Shown here piece after piece: positions 21,935-32,528 of a stretch of DNA of 64,000 nucleotides. The notes under the pieces were generated by a model. The model made no database searches, had not been told where the DNA came from, and worked only from the letters and a program-made list of their open reading frames with translations. The first letter of the stretch is position 1; every line of letters begins with the position of its first letter. This stretch comes from Amphibalanus amphitrite (taxonomy: Eukaryota > Arthropoda > Thecostraca > Balanomorpha > Balanidae), in the NCBI RefSeq assembly GCF_019059575.1, contig NW_024881782.1:199001-263000 (forward strand), written 5' to 3'. A program made the position numbers and the translations under genes.

Positions 21935-22453
21935 GGGGAGACGGGGAGACGGCCGTGATGGAGACACGGAGACGGAGACTCAGAGCTGACGGGACTGCTG
22001 GTGAGTGGTGAGTGTGTACTGAGTGAGTGATGAGTGCGCACTGAATGTGTGTGAAGTGCGCACCGAATGATTGAATGGTGAGTGAGTTGTTGGAGTGGTG
22101 TTTGAAGTGTAACAGTCCTCACTCTGAGAACTTTGGGGCTGTTGTCTATTCGTTGACAGGACTGGATAGACACTGGCTCGATGTTGGACACATTTTGCGT
22201 ATGGCGAGGACGATTGAGCACGATCCCGGCCCGGACAAACAAGGCTTCCTGCTCATTTCGCCCAGTTAAACTGATGTTCGTACCCGATGTGAAGCATTAT
22301 TTGCATTTTCTCGCGTTCGGCTGTCAATTAGGGTAGTATCATAATCATTGTGTTGCTCTGCCTTGGATTTGTTCACACAGCCCTTCCAATACATTCATTC
22401 TACTCAATATGTGTTTAAGATTAATGAAATAATTGGCTTTTAACGAGTGCAAT

Positions 22454-22455
<2 letters not shown>

Positions 22456-22507
<52 letters not shown>
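22456..22507. repeat. (CT)n microsatellite, 52 bases
   Basis: Perfect CT dinucleotide run in the first unit of the tandem duplication. The matching run in unit 2 is longer. Confidence 0.95.
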
Positions 22508-22510
<3 letters not shown>

Positions 22511-23120
22511 CCTCCTCTAACTCATTCCTTTCTCTCTCCTCTCTGTCTCCGTCTCTCTGCGATGTCATTACAATGCCCTCACCACACAGTACACACAGCT
22601 CATATGCAGGCGAGAGAAACGTCCGAAGGCAGGAGTTTATTTAGACTTGCACTTGGCAGCAGCGAAGTAATCTGCCTTAGTAACAGGGAACCAAGGGAAC
22701 CCTGTGCGACACCCAGTTAGAGCGCGATACCAGCGCCGCCATGCGGTACTCGTACGTTAGCAGCGCCATCGGGCGGCTATCGCCGAAAACTCACAACACT
22801 ACAGGCACCAAAGTTCTTTGTTGAGTCATAGACCACTATATACCCAAATAGTGGTCTATGGTTGAGTGGTATATAGTGGTCTATGGTTGAGTTTGTTTTG
22901 TTTGTTTTGTTGGGTTAGGCCCTTTCTGTCTGACAAGACCATTGCAGAGCTGGGAAGCTGATAGGAATAAGGGGAGACATTGGTTTGGGTATGTGCCCTA
23001 GCGAGTCACCGGGGCTGAGACCGCCCCGACCAAAGTTCTAAGTTCTTGCTCTGCATTACACGAATATATTTTCCACATGACCAACATAACACACTAAGTT
23101 CACGAATGATTTTGTACACG

Positions 23121-23799
23121 TCAAGGCAGAGCGACTTCCCTCATCCAGTAGAGCATCGTTCCTGAGTGGTACACCTCCGGGTTGTGCCACGGACTGTGGT
23201 GGTGGGCGCCGTGTGAGTGGTGGCTAACGAGAGTCCCCCACCACTCTGTCCTCGAGGCCGTCGTCAGAACGGGAAACATTTTGTAAGGATTGTCGTGAAG
23301 ACCTGTGTTGACCCAAGGCATTCTTCTTTTGATTCCATCGTTCTTGTAAGTCCAGTTGTCAAATCTTCTGACGAGGCTGACCTCCGTCTGTGTGCCCGTC
23401 TCGTCGACGAAGCTGTAGTGTTTGGGAGCGAACCAGACGCCGCCCCAGCGCTGGCGGCCCTTTTCCGCCTGCGCCTCGATCCGGTAGGCAAACTTGTCGC
23501 TGGTACTGAGGTCACGGATGGTGTCGGCGTACCGCAGGATCGAGTAGTCATCCGACAGAGAAGGGGAGAACACATTACGGGCGAAAATGCTGAGTGGGTC
23601 CCAGCCGATTTTGGAGATGGCAGTCACAAGTAGCGTCCAGCCGCCGCCGTCGTGGCTGAAGTCGCACAGCACCGGCACCGGCAGTCCGGTGAGCCAGTAG
23701 ACGCCGTCCTGGGCGACGCCCTGCCGCTGCAACTGCAGACAGGAACGGGCGCAGGCGCGCTCGGCCGGCTCCTGGTAGGTGGCCGCTCCGCCGGGCAGA
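23121..23799 (-). pseudogene. Truncated fibrinogen-related gene (duplicate 3' fragment)
   Basis: Minus-strand open sequence coding for the same C-terminal domain as the intact gene at 24833-26128. The last 204 codons give an identical protein, ending REVALP. It is cut at 23799 by the duplication junction, so it lacks the start codon, signal peptide and coiled coil. No promoter is included. It is probably not expressed as a protein, or is an assembly artefact. Confidence 0.85.
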
Positions 23800-24149
23800 G
23801 AAGTGTAACAGTCCTCACTCTGAGAACTTTGGGGCTGTTGTCTATTCGTTGACAGGACTGGATAGACACTGGCTCGATGTTGGACACATTTTGCGTATGG
23901 CGAGGACGATTGAGCACGATCCCGGCCCGGACAAACAAGGCTTCCTGCTCATTTCGCCCAGTTAAACTGATGTTCGTACCCGATGTGAAGCATTATTTGC
24001 ATTTTCTCGCGTTCGGCTGTCAATTAGGGTAGTATCATAATCATTGTGTTGCTCTGCCTTGGATTTGTTCACACAGCCCTTCCAATACATTCATTCTACT
24101 CAATATGTGTTTAAGATTAATGAAATAATTGGCTTTTAACGAGTGCAAT

Positions 24150-24151
<2 letters not shown>

Positions 24152-24219
<68 letters not shown>
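24152..24219. repeat. (CT)n microsatellite, 68 bases
   Basis: Perfect CT run in the second unit of the tandem duplication, 16 bases longer than its counterpart at 22456-22507. Confidence 0.95.
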
Positions 24220-24222
<3 letters not shown>

Positions 24223-24832
24223 CCTCCTCTAACTCATTCCTTTCTCTCTCCTCTCTGTCTCCGTCTCTCTGCGATGTCATTACAATGCCCTCACCACACA
24301 GTACACACAGCTCATATGCAGGCGAGAGAAACGTCCGAAGGCAGGAGTTTATTTAGACTTGCACTTGGCAGCAGCGAAGTAATCTGCCTTAGTAACAGGG
24401 AACCAAGGGAACCCTGTGCGACACCCAGTTAGAGCGCGATACCAGCGCCGCCATGCGGTACTCGTACGTTAGCAGCGCCATCGGGCGGCTATCGCCGAAA
24501 ACTCACAACACTACAGGCACCAAAGTTCTTTGTTGAGTCATAGACCACTATATACCCAAATAGTGGTCTATGGTTGAGTGGTATATAGTGGTCTATGGTT
24601 GAGTTTGTTTTGTTTGTTTTGTTGGGTTAGGCCCTTTCTGTCTGACAAGACCATTGCAGAGCTGGGAAGCTGATAGGAATAAGGGGAGACATTGGTTTGG
24701 GTATGTGCCCTAGCGAGTCACCGGGGCTGAGACCGCCCCGACCAAAGTTCTAAGTTCTTGCTCTGCATTACACGAATATATTTTCCACATGACCAACATA
24801 ACACACTAAGTTCACGAATGATTTTGTACACG

Positions 24833-26128
24833 TCAAGGCAGAGCGACTTCCCTCATCCAGTAGAGCATCGTTCCTGAGTGGTACACCTCCGGGTTGTGCC
24901 ACGGACTGTGGTGGTGGGCGCCGTGTGAGTGGTGGCTAACGAGAGTCCCCCACCACTCTGTCCTCGAGGCCGTCGTCAGAACGGGAAACATTTTGTAAGG
25001 ATTGTCGTGAAGACCTGTGTTGACCCAAGGCATTCTTCTTTTGATTCCATCGTTCTTGTAAGTCCAGTTGTCAAATCTTCTGACGAGGCTGACCTCCGTC
25101 TGTGTGCCCGTCTCGTCGACGAAGCTGTAGTGTTTGGGAGCGAACCAGACGCCGCCCCAGCGCTGGCGGCCCTTTTCCGCCTGCGCCTCGATCCGGTAGG
25201 CAAACTTGTCGCTGGTACTGAGGTCACGGATGGTGTCGGCGTACCGCAGGATCGAGTAGTCATCCGACAGAGAAGGGGAGAACACATTACGGGCGAAAAT
25301 GCTGAGTGGGTCCCAGCCGATTTTGGAGATGGCAGTCACAAGTAGCGTCCAGCCGCCGCCGTCGTGGCTGAAGTCGCACAGCACCGGCACCGGCAGTCCG
25401 GTGAGCCAGTAGACGCCGTCCTGGGCGACGCCCTGCCGCTGCAACTGCAGACAGGAACGGGCGCAGGCGCGCTCGGCCGGCTCCTGGTAGGTGGCCGCTC
25501 CGCCGGGCAGAGGAGCGGGCCGCTGCTGACAGGCCGGCTCCTGATTCTGACCCGCCTCCTGGGGCTGGCCCCCGACTGGAGTCGCCTCTGGCTGCTCCCT
25601 CGGCCGCCTCACGAGGTCCCCCTCGGCCGGCGTCGGAGCTGGCGTGCCCTGCGGTGCCTGCTCAGTCTCGACACTCACCTCCGCTGTCCCGGGCGGGCTG
25701 ACCCCAGTTTGAGCCCGCTCCTGACGCCGCTCAGACTGCGGGGGAGGTCGGCAGGCGCCGACCGGCCCTGTCGACCCGTCCCGGCCGCCGCCGGCCAGCA
25801 CCGACAGCTGCAGCGCCGTCACGTCGTGGACGACCGAGTCGAGCCGCAGCTGCTGTCGCGTCAGCTCGGCCAGCGCCCGGTGTCCGGCGTCGGCGCCCGC
25901 CTGCAGCTGCTCCAGCCGGCCGGCCAGCTGCGCCAGCTGCCAGCCGCACTGGGCGCGCGACACGGCGCCCTCGACCAGCGGGTTCAGCAGCGCCGACAGC
26001 TGCTCGGCTGCCGACGGCTGGTAGGAGACGGCTGGCGGCGGCTGGTCGGCTGGTGGTGGCTGCTGGGAGGGCAGCGCTGCCGCCACCGTCAGCACCGAGA
26101 GGAGACACGCCATCCGGCGGACAGCCAT
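24833..26128 (-). CDS. Secreted fibrinogen-related protein, copy A
   Basis: Intronless, 431 residues. The ATG at 26128 is chosen because it starts a signal peptide (MAVRRMACLLSVLTVAAALP). Next come a Pro/Gln-rich stretch, then a Leu/Gln/Ala-rich helical segment likely to form a coiled coil (about residues 40-105), then a Pro/Gln/Glu-rich linker. A fibrinogen C-terminal-like domain fills about 215-431. It opens with CARSC...GVYWL and has the family signature LCDFSHDGGGWTLL, then DDYSILRYADTIRDL, GGVWFAPKHYSFV and a histidine-rich loop before HSGTMLYWMREVALP. The second half departs from classical vertebrate fibrinogen domains. Such arthropod proteins are often extracellular lectins or immune recognition factors; the role here is inference. 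Its inverted paralogue is at 30947-32236. Confidence 0.8.
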   Translation of the reverse strand: MAVRRMACLLSVLTVAAALPSQQPPPADQPPPAVSYQPSAAEQLSALLNPLVEGAVSRAQCGWQLAQLAGRLEQLQAGADAGHRALAELTRQQLRLDSVVHDVTALQLSVLAGGGRDGSTGPVGACRPPPQSERRQERAQTGVSPPGTAEVSVETEQAPQGTPAPTPAEGDLVRRPREQPEATPVGGQPQEAGQNQEPACQQRPAPLPGGAATYQEPAERACARSCLQLQRQGVAQDGVYWLTGLPVPVLCDFSHDGGGWTLLVTAISKIGWDPLSIFARNVFSPSLSDDYSILRYADTIRDLSTSDKFAYRIEAQAEKGRQRWGGVWFAPKHYSFVDETGTQTEVSLVRRFDNWTYKNDGIKRRMPWVNTGLHDNPYKMFPVLTTASRTEWWGTLVSHHSHGAHHHSPWHNPEVYHSGTMLYWMREVALP

Positions 26129-26316
26129 TTCGGCTGCTGAGTGAGCGACAGCGGGGTAGTAGAGACCTTCACTGATGCGGCGGGGAATACAGTCCAGCCA
26201 GCAACTACCACCTCGCTGATAAGAGTCCACCGGGCGCCGACAGCAAGCCGACGGCTGACAGATTCACAGCTCCAATGACCGGGCAGTCTGGGTGTGCTGT
26301 GTGATCTACTGGTGGC

Positions 26317-26324
26317 TTATATTA
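26317..26324 (-). promoter_or_regulatory. Conserved TATA-like element upstream of copy A
   Basis: On the minus strand the sequence reads AATATAAGCCACCAGT about 190 bases upstream of the ATG. The same string stands at the same place in the inverted paralogue (30753-30768). The conservation between arms could simply be shared descent. Confidence 0.4.
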
Positions 26325-26573
26325 GTGGAACGGGGCTAGGAACCTCCGCTACTGGTCGTTGGACATGTGATTCCTCACTATGTGACATGTGTTTATACAC
26401 AAATTGCCAGACACGACTTGGAATTTTAAGCCCGGCCTTTCCACATCAAATGGACTGGTGCAAACTGCTTTATAAACATTAACCTACCGATAGAGTGGAA
26501 TTTCAAATTGCGCAATCCCACCAAATCCTGAACGTAACTCTCCTAATTATGCGATTGAATCCAACAACTAACT

Positions 26574-28676
26574 TTAACCCGCGCCCCGTAGGGCTACCGG
26601 CGGACCCTACCTATATACTCTGGACCCTACCACCCGTAGGGGGGGGGGGCGTTTAGGCCCCCCCCTAAGATCTCGGAAATTTACCGGCCGATTTTCAAAA
26701 TTCAAACGGCGTTCGATAGTTCCACCGGGGAACTACCTTGTGATTAAATTTCATGGACCTAGGTCAAACCGATGACGTCACAGGTCAGGTCAAAGGTCAG
26801 ATTTTCACCGTTCACAGGCATTTCAAGAAATGTGTTGTGAAATCGATTAAATTGGTAAGTTATTGAAAACCATCGATGGTACATTGTTCGTCAAACACAC
26901 TTCGCTATCTGAGGTCACTGACACCAGGTCAGGTCACGGGCGTATCTGAGGTCAGTCCACCGGACGTCGGGCCCGGCAGGGCCTATAGGCAGCCCGAAAG
27001 GGGTCCGCTTTTGGGCCTAGCCAAGGCCAGTTTGAGGCCAGTAAGGCCAAAAAACGGAAGTGCCTGCGCAGGCCTCAGAAGGATTTGTTTGAACCTTGGG
27101 GTTCGCGGATGGGCCCCTTGCCCTGCCAAGCCACAAACGGGTCCGAAACTGGACCCCTCGGCCCCACTTTTGGATAGAGCCAGGGCAATTTGGAGCCAGA
27201 CAGGACCCCAGAAGCGGAAGGACCCCTTACAGAAAAATTAGAAGGATATGCTCCGAAGGATACCTATGTTCGGAAGGATATGTTCGGGCTTAACCCTATT
27301 CCGGGCGGGGGGCCTTTAAGGCCCCCCCTTCAGGTTTTTCTTGTGCCATTGCCAAACGCAAGACTGAAAGCTCATACTCGGTGACTTTTTCTAAACATTC
27401 ATTGCGCACATTTTGACAAAAAAAAGTTGCCGGGTCAGGTCAGGTCATGTCACCAGAGGCGGTTTGTTGACCCCACCTCAGAAAAGTTTTGTAATCACGC
27501 CAGAGCTAGAGTTTTTGACTGATCAATTTCTTCTCTTCAGGTTTTAGTGAGGGTACCGGCATGTGCAATTTGTATATCTCAGAATTTTTATATCTGTGAC
27601 CTGAGGTCATGCCAGACTCGTGACCTTTACATTGCAAGCCTATGGGAAAATATTGAAACGCCTCCTGCTTCGTGTAAACGAGTCAAAACCACCAAATTCT
27701 TTCAGTATTATGGAAGATTATCTCATCGGTGATGATCCTGGTGCCGCTTATTGACAGGGGCACCGGGAAAGGTCATCTGAGACTGAGGTCATGTGGCGTC
27801 ATAAATAGTTTTCTGTCAATAAATCACGACATGATGGTGCTTAAGACTTGTAAGTGGTACCAAACTGCTCGCCTGGTCAAAGCGCGTCGTTTGGTATGCA
27901 GCATGACCATACCCCATAACCTCATTGGTGAATGACCTGACCTTGACCTTAGGTCAAATTTCAAATTCACCTGTGAAGGTCACCGCATACTTATTTCGAA
28001 TCGCCTCGACGAGAGCAACAAAAAATGTATTAATTTTATGTCTCTATGTTTCTTAGTTTTTAAGTTAGGTATATAAGTAAATAATTCCAAAACATTTTAT
28101 CGTTGATGACCTCTGGTGACCTCAATATTGACCTGACCCGAAAATGTTTTATGTAAAAGTTGTAGATCTTTAAACGACCTATCAAACGCCGTTTGCTGTT
28201 AGTCGCTCCGATGTGTAGTTTTTGAGATCTGAAGGGGGGGGGGCCGAAAAGGCCCCCCTCCGCCCAGAATCGAACCTTTCAGAGCCCGCCCGGAATAGGG
28301 TTAGGGATAGGCTATGCTCTATGGATATGCTCTATGGCCCTGCCGGGGTCCCTTATCGGGCTCGAAAGTCCCGCTTTCGCACTAATTGGCCCTGGCAGAA
28401 GTTATGGAAAGCGGATCCGAAAAAAATCCTCTTCTGGGCCCAGTCACAGGGACATCTTGGCCTTTCCGGACCCTAGAAGTGGAAGGACCCGCTGATAAGA
28501 CCTTGTCCAGGCTTTCTGGTCCAAAAAGGGCCCCATGTGGCCTTGACTGTGCCCATACGGGTCCCTGGCTGGGCCCCAAAAGTGAACCAGGCCAAGCCAA
28601 CGACAACCCGGGGCCCGGGGGCCGGGATGTCCACAAAAGCTGAAGGACCCGCTCAGAATGCCTTGAACCGGGCCTT
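26574..28676. mobile_element. TTAA/poly-G element, copy B (right end not found)
   Basis: Starts TTAACCCGCGCCCCGTAGGG at 26574, followed by a G-run/C-run hairpin at about 26638-26666. AGGTCA-containing sequence follows (GACGTCACAGGTCAGGTCA near 26773). No matching right terminus is visible. Another element (27290-28304) is inserted in it. The flanking GC-rich parts (about 26960-27289 and 28305-28676) contain degenerate repeats ending GAAGGACCC(C/G)CT. The true right boundary is uncertain. Confidence 0.5.
27290..28304. mobile_element. TTAA/poly-G element, nested copy B2
   Basis: Left end TTAACCCTATTCCGGGCGGG at 27290; right end CCGCCCGGAATAGGGTTAG up to 28304. These are inverted termini with one TTAA decayed to TTAG. 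GGGGGGCC...GGCCCCCC hairpins lie just inside each end. Its interior (GTGACCTGAGGTCATG..., GACCTTAGGTCAAATT..., CTCGACGAGAG) aligns with copy A at 958-2356. It has no coding capacity. Confidence 0.7.
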
Positions 28677-30100
28677 TGAACCCGCGCCCCACTGGGGTCT
28701 GCGTATAACGCGCCTTACTGGGGGGGGGGGGGGGGGGGGAGGGCTATTCACAGCCCCCAATTCTAATTCCGAAACTACTGGGCCGATCGTCAAAATTCAA
28801 ACGGTGTCTGATAGCCCCGGAATAACTGTAGAGTGAAACCTTATCCCGCGCCCCGCTGGGGGGGGGGGGCAGAATTTGCCCCCCTCCCGTTTTTCGCTAA
28901 TAACTTCTAAACGCGTTATGCCAGCGACGTCAAACTTTCAGTACCTTATCTCACACCAATTTGACAGGTTCCCTGAAAATTTTAGCGAAATCTGTCGGTA
29001 TATATTTTTGAGAAATTGACGTTTTGGTGACGTGATGTTCGCCATTTTCGCCTAAAAAAACGGCAAAATTTCCAACGCCGCTAACATCTTCATTTTTAAA
29101 GGAATAAAGACGTAACAAAAAAGGTTATACGTGATTCTACTTTGTCTATCAAATGGCTATCTCGGTTTTTGAAAATTTTGGATTTGGGCCCAAATTTTTT
29201 CAAAAACTGACTTTTTTGAAAAAATAATTATGAAATCCAAAATTTTGAGTGTATCGAAAAAACAGAATAAATGTCAGAGGAGTGGTCTATGTGCACCTAC
29301 ATACCAATTTTTAGAAGAATCGGTTCAAAAATGTGGGAGTCATTCAAAATTTTATGACGTCACGACACACAAAATTTTTGAAAAATGATTTTTTGGAAGT
29401 TCTAGACCTCGCACGGAAACAAAAATAGCACCATTCGATTCGCCGTGAAAAACTGCATCAGATAGATACCTTTTTAGGCCTTAACAACCAACTTCAAAAT
29501 TTGACCTCACTTGACCTGACCTCGACCTGAAATTCATCCAGAGGTGGTCCATATCACTTATTGAGTGTGCCTATTGAAGTCTATGGGTAAAATGATCCAT
29601 AAAACATGTGTCGCACATGCCCTTTCTATATTTTGTTTTTGGTGACCTGACCTGACCTGACCTGACCTTGACCTTGACCTTTGAATGACATTGCATGCAA
29701 CGAATATTCTCTTGGTAGTCTAAGAACACGTTTTGGGCAATCAGTCTCAGTCCATTCTTCGGCAACTACGGTGCAAGGCCGATACTGTAGAAACTTGCAT
29801 TTTGTACCCTTGACCTGACCTTGACCTGACCTCTGACCTACTTAAGCAAAAAAATGGATTCTTAAGATCCACCTTGTTGAGAGCTTTCGATTGCCGTTTT
29901 CCCCGTCTTTCTACGACCATCGGTTCGGAAGTTAGACAGGGGGGGGGCAGAATCTGCCCCCCCCCCCCCCAGCAGGGCGCGTATGGCTGAATAGCCCAGC
30001 GGGGCGCGGGTTATTTCATTGACCTCAAGGTCACCGATGACTTCACAGGTCAGGTCAAAAATAAAAATTATCGATGTTTGGCTTGTTCAGCTTGGTAGAA
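28677..30100. mobile_element. TTAA/poly-G element, copy D, interrupted
   Basis: The left end is TTGAACCCGCGCCCC (TTAA decayed), then a long G-run at 28720-28739. The interior GGGCCGATCGTCAAAATTCA matches copy B at about 26690. It is interrupted at 28841-30014 by element C and resumes with TTCATTGACC...CACAGGTCAGGTCA, which matches copy B near 26750. The right end is lost or unrecognisable, so the end coordinate is approximate. Confidence 0.5.
28841..30014. mobile_element. Nested element C with TTAT target duplication
   Basis: Bounded by TTAT at 28841-28844 and 30011-30014, with inverted ends CCCGCGCCCCGCTGGGG and CCAGCGGGGCGCGGG. G/C hairpins lie at both ends (about 28857-28888 and 29939-29970). 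It is inserted in copy D. The interior holds seven TGACCT hexamers in 40 bases at 29643-29682, in a mixed 5- and 6-base period. It is about 1.17 kb and non-coding. Confidence 0.75.
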
Positions 30101-30752
30101 GCAAAGGTTGGCTTCTTATGAAAAGATTGTGTGTGAAATTTGCGACACGGATGGGCAAAAATGTATTTTTGCTAGCATTGTAGGTACCTACTTTTGTTTG
30201 GTCCCATTACCTAACTGCAACAATGATCTTTCTTTGACCGACTGGAAAGTAAACATACCTGGCTAAAGATGTCTTATTGATTGTGGCGACCTTTCCAACA
30301 AAAGTTACCACTAATCGTAACACAACATAGGGAGCCGAGTTAGGAATTAGGAAAGGAAGTCCTCGATAGCTTACGATCGGAGCATTATAACGCTACGAAG
30401 CAAGTCGAAAAATTCGTGTACATACGAGTACGTGTATATGTATTTCCATTCCATCGCCAAAGTGCTGTACAGTCGGCATTCTGCTTCATTATTTCACAAT
30501 GCTGGATGCTGGTTCTTATTATGTCAATTCGCACCGCGGCACTAGGATGTCAACGTTCCGGTTAATTCATTATTACAACGTTTATTTTCACTCTACCAGC
30601 ATACGAGTATGTTTACCATGCTGTGTGCGTCATTTGATGTGGAAAGGCCGGGCTTATACAGTCCAGCCGTATCGGACAGTTTGTAAATAAGCACAACGTG
30701 AGGAATCACATGTCCAACGACCAATATCGAAGGTTCCCAGCCCCATTTCACC

Positions 30753-30760
30753 AATATAAG
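30753..30760 (+). promoter_or_regulatory. Conserved TATA-like element upstream of copy B gene
   Basis: AATATAAG, within CACCAATATAAGCCACCAGT, about 190 bases before the ATG at 30947. It mirrors the element at 26317-26324 in the inverted paralogue. Confidence 0.4.
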
Positions 30761-30946
30761 CCACCAGTGGCTCACGACAGCAGACCCAGACTGCGCAGTC
30801 ACCAGAGCTGTGAGGCTGCGAGCTGCTGGTTGCTGTCGCCATTCGGTGGACTCTGCCAGCGAGGCGGCACTTGCTGGTTGGACTGTGTTCCCCGCCGCAT
30901 CAGTGAAGGTCTCTACTGCCCCGCTGTCGCTCACTCAACAGCCGAC

Positions 30947-32236
30947 ATGGCTGTCCGCCGAGTGGCGTGTCTCCTCTCGGTGCTGACGGTGGCAGCAGCG
31001 CTCCCCTCCCAGCAGCCACCACCAGCCGACCAGCCACCGCCAGCCGTCTCCTACCAGCCGTCGGCAGCCGAGCAGCTGTCGGCGCTGCTGAACCCGCTGG
31101 TCGAGGGCGCCGTGTCGCGCGCCCAGTGCGGCTGGCAGCTGGGGCAGCTGGCCGGCCGGCTGGAGCGGCTGCAGGCGGGCGCCGACGCCGGACACCGGGC
31201 GCTGGCCGAGCTGACGCGACAGCAGCTGCGGCTCGACTCGGTCGTCCACGACGTGACGGCGCTGCAGCTGTCGGTGCTGGCCGGCGGCGGCCGAGACGGG
31301 TCGACAGGGACTGCCGGCGCCTGCCGACCTCCGCCGCAGGCTGAGCGGCGTCAGAAGTGGGCTCAGACTAGGGTCAGCCCGCCCGGGACAGCGGAGGTGA
31401 GTGAGACTGAGGTGGCGCCGCAGGGCACGCCAGCTCCGACGCCGGCCGAGGGGGACCTCGTGCGGCGGACGAGGGAGCAGCCAGAGGCGACTCCAGTCGG
31501 GAGCCAGCCCCAGGAGGCGGGTCAGATTCAGGAGCCGGCCTGTCAGCAGCGGCCCGCTCCTCTGCCCGGCGGAGCGGCCACCTACCAGGAGCCGGCCGAG
31601 CGCGCCTGCGCCCGCTCCTGTCTGCAGTTGCAGCGGCAGGGCGTCGCCCAGGACGGCGTCTACTGGCTCACCGGACTGCCGGTGCCGGTGCTGTGCGACT
31701 TCAGCCACGACGACGGCGGCTGGACCCTGCTTGTGACCGCCATATCCCGCCAGGGCTGGGACCCACTCAGCATTTTCGCCCGCAACGTGTACTCCCCTTC
31801 TCTTTCGGACGACTACTCGATCCTGCGGTACGCCGACACCATCCGTGACCTCAGTACCAGCGACAGATTCGCCTACCGGATCGAATCACAGGCGGAGAAG
31901 GGCCGCCAGCGCTGGGGCGGCGTCTGGTTCGCTCCCAAACACTACAGCTTCGTCGACGAGACGGGCACACAGACGGAGGTCAGTCTCGTCAGAAGATTCG
32001 ACGACTGGATATACAAGGGTGACGGCATCAAGCGAAGGATGCCTTGGATCAACACAGGTGGTGAGAATCCTTACAGGATGCATCCCGTGCTGACGACGGC
32101 GTCCAAGACCGAGTGGTGGGGCACTCTGGTGACGCACCACACCTACACAAGGCATAACCACAGCCCGTGGTACAATCCTGATGTGGTGCACTCCGGAACA
32201 ATGCTCTACTGGATGAGGGAAGTCGCTTTGCCCTGA
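30947..32236 (+). CDS. Secreted fibrinogen-related protein, copy B
   Basis: Intronless, 429 residues. The frame is open further upstream (to 30698), but the ATG at 30947 starts a signal peptide (MAVRRVACLLSVLTVAAALP) equivalent to copy A. The layout is the same: signal peptide, Pro/Gln-rich segment, helical Leu/Gln-rich segment with CGWQLGQL, Pro-rich linker, then a fibrinogen-like domain with CARSC, LCDFSHDDGGWTLL, DDYSILRYADTIRDL and the same HSGTMLYWMREVALP end. Differences from copy A cluster in the linker and in the late loop, which reads HHTYTRHNHSPWYNPDVVHS here. It faces copy A head to head across about 4.8 kb between start codons. Confidence 0.8.
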   Translation: MAVRRVACLLSVLTVAAALPSQQPPPADQPPPAVSYQPSAAEQLSALLNPLVEGAVSRAQCGWQLGQLAGRLERLQAGADAGHRALAELTRQQLRLDSVVHDVTALQLSVLAGGGRDGSTGTAGACRPPPQAERRQKWAQTRVSPPGTAEVSETEVAPQGTPAPTPAEGDLVRRTREQPEATPVGSQPQEAGQIQEPACQQRPAPLPGGAATYQEPAERACARSCLQLQRQGVAQDGVYWLTGLPVPVLCDFSHDDGGWTLLVTAISRQGWDPLSIFARNVYSPSLSDDYSILRYADTIRDLSTSDRFAYRIESQAEKGRQRWGGVWFAPKHYSFVDETGTQTEVSLVRRFDDWIYKGDGIKRRMPWINTGGENPYRMHPVLTTASKTEWWGTLVTHHTYTRHNHSPWYNPDVVHSGTMLYWMREVALP

Positions 32237-32528
32237 ATTCGATCGTCCTTCTTGAAAGTTGAAATGTACTATTGGCTACATACAGAATGTTGCTCCACTT
32301 TTCATAGGAATTAGGCATATACTTACCATCAGTTGCCTGGAGTGGTAGGCTGTGCCGCATCACACGGGCTGAGTGACACAGCTTACATAATGCTGTGACC
32401 CAACACTTACCATAGACACGCTTTATTGCGTGATAAACAGCATAACTAAAGCTTCCAGTCAATTGATAGCTTCTGGGGAGTGGAACATCATTCTGAACTC
32501 TGTATGCCGTTTCGCGTAGATAACATAT
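32237..32528. other. 3' flank of fibrinogen-related copy B
   Basis: AT-rich 3' UTR or intergenic sequence between the gene and the mariner insertion. No feature recognised. Confidence 0.4.

Larger units (their letters stand above)
22104..25511. repeat. 1.7-kb head-to-tail tandem duplication
   Basis: Unit 1 (22104-23799) and unit 2 (23800-25511) are the same sequence wherever I compared them. The offset is 1696 bases before the CT tract and 1712 after it, entirely explained by a (CT)n run of 52 versus 68 bases. Each unit holds BRD8 downstream sequence, the CT tract, a small palindrome around TAGACCACTATATA and the 3' half of a fibrinogen-related gene. At the junction, GCCGGGCAGAG is joined to AAGTGTAAC with about one base of microhomology. 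It is either a very recent duplication or an uncollapsed assembly artefact. Confidence 0.9.

Noticed and set aside
25364-26140. 258-codon frame antisense to fibrinogen-related copy A (and 30935-31708 antisense to copy B)
   Set aside because: GC-rich antisense shadows; they are conserved only because the sense genes are paralogous.
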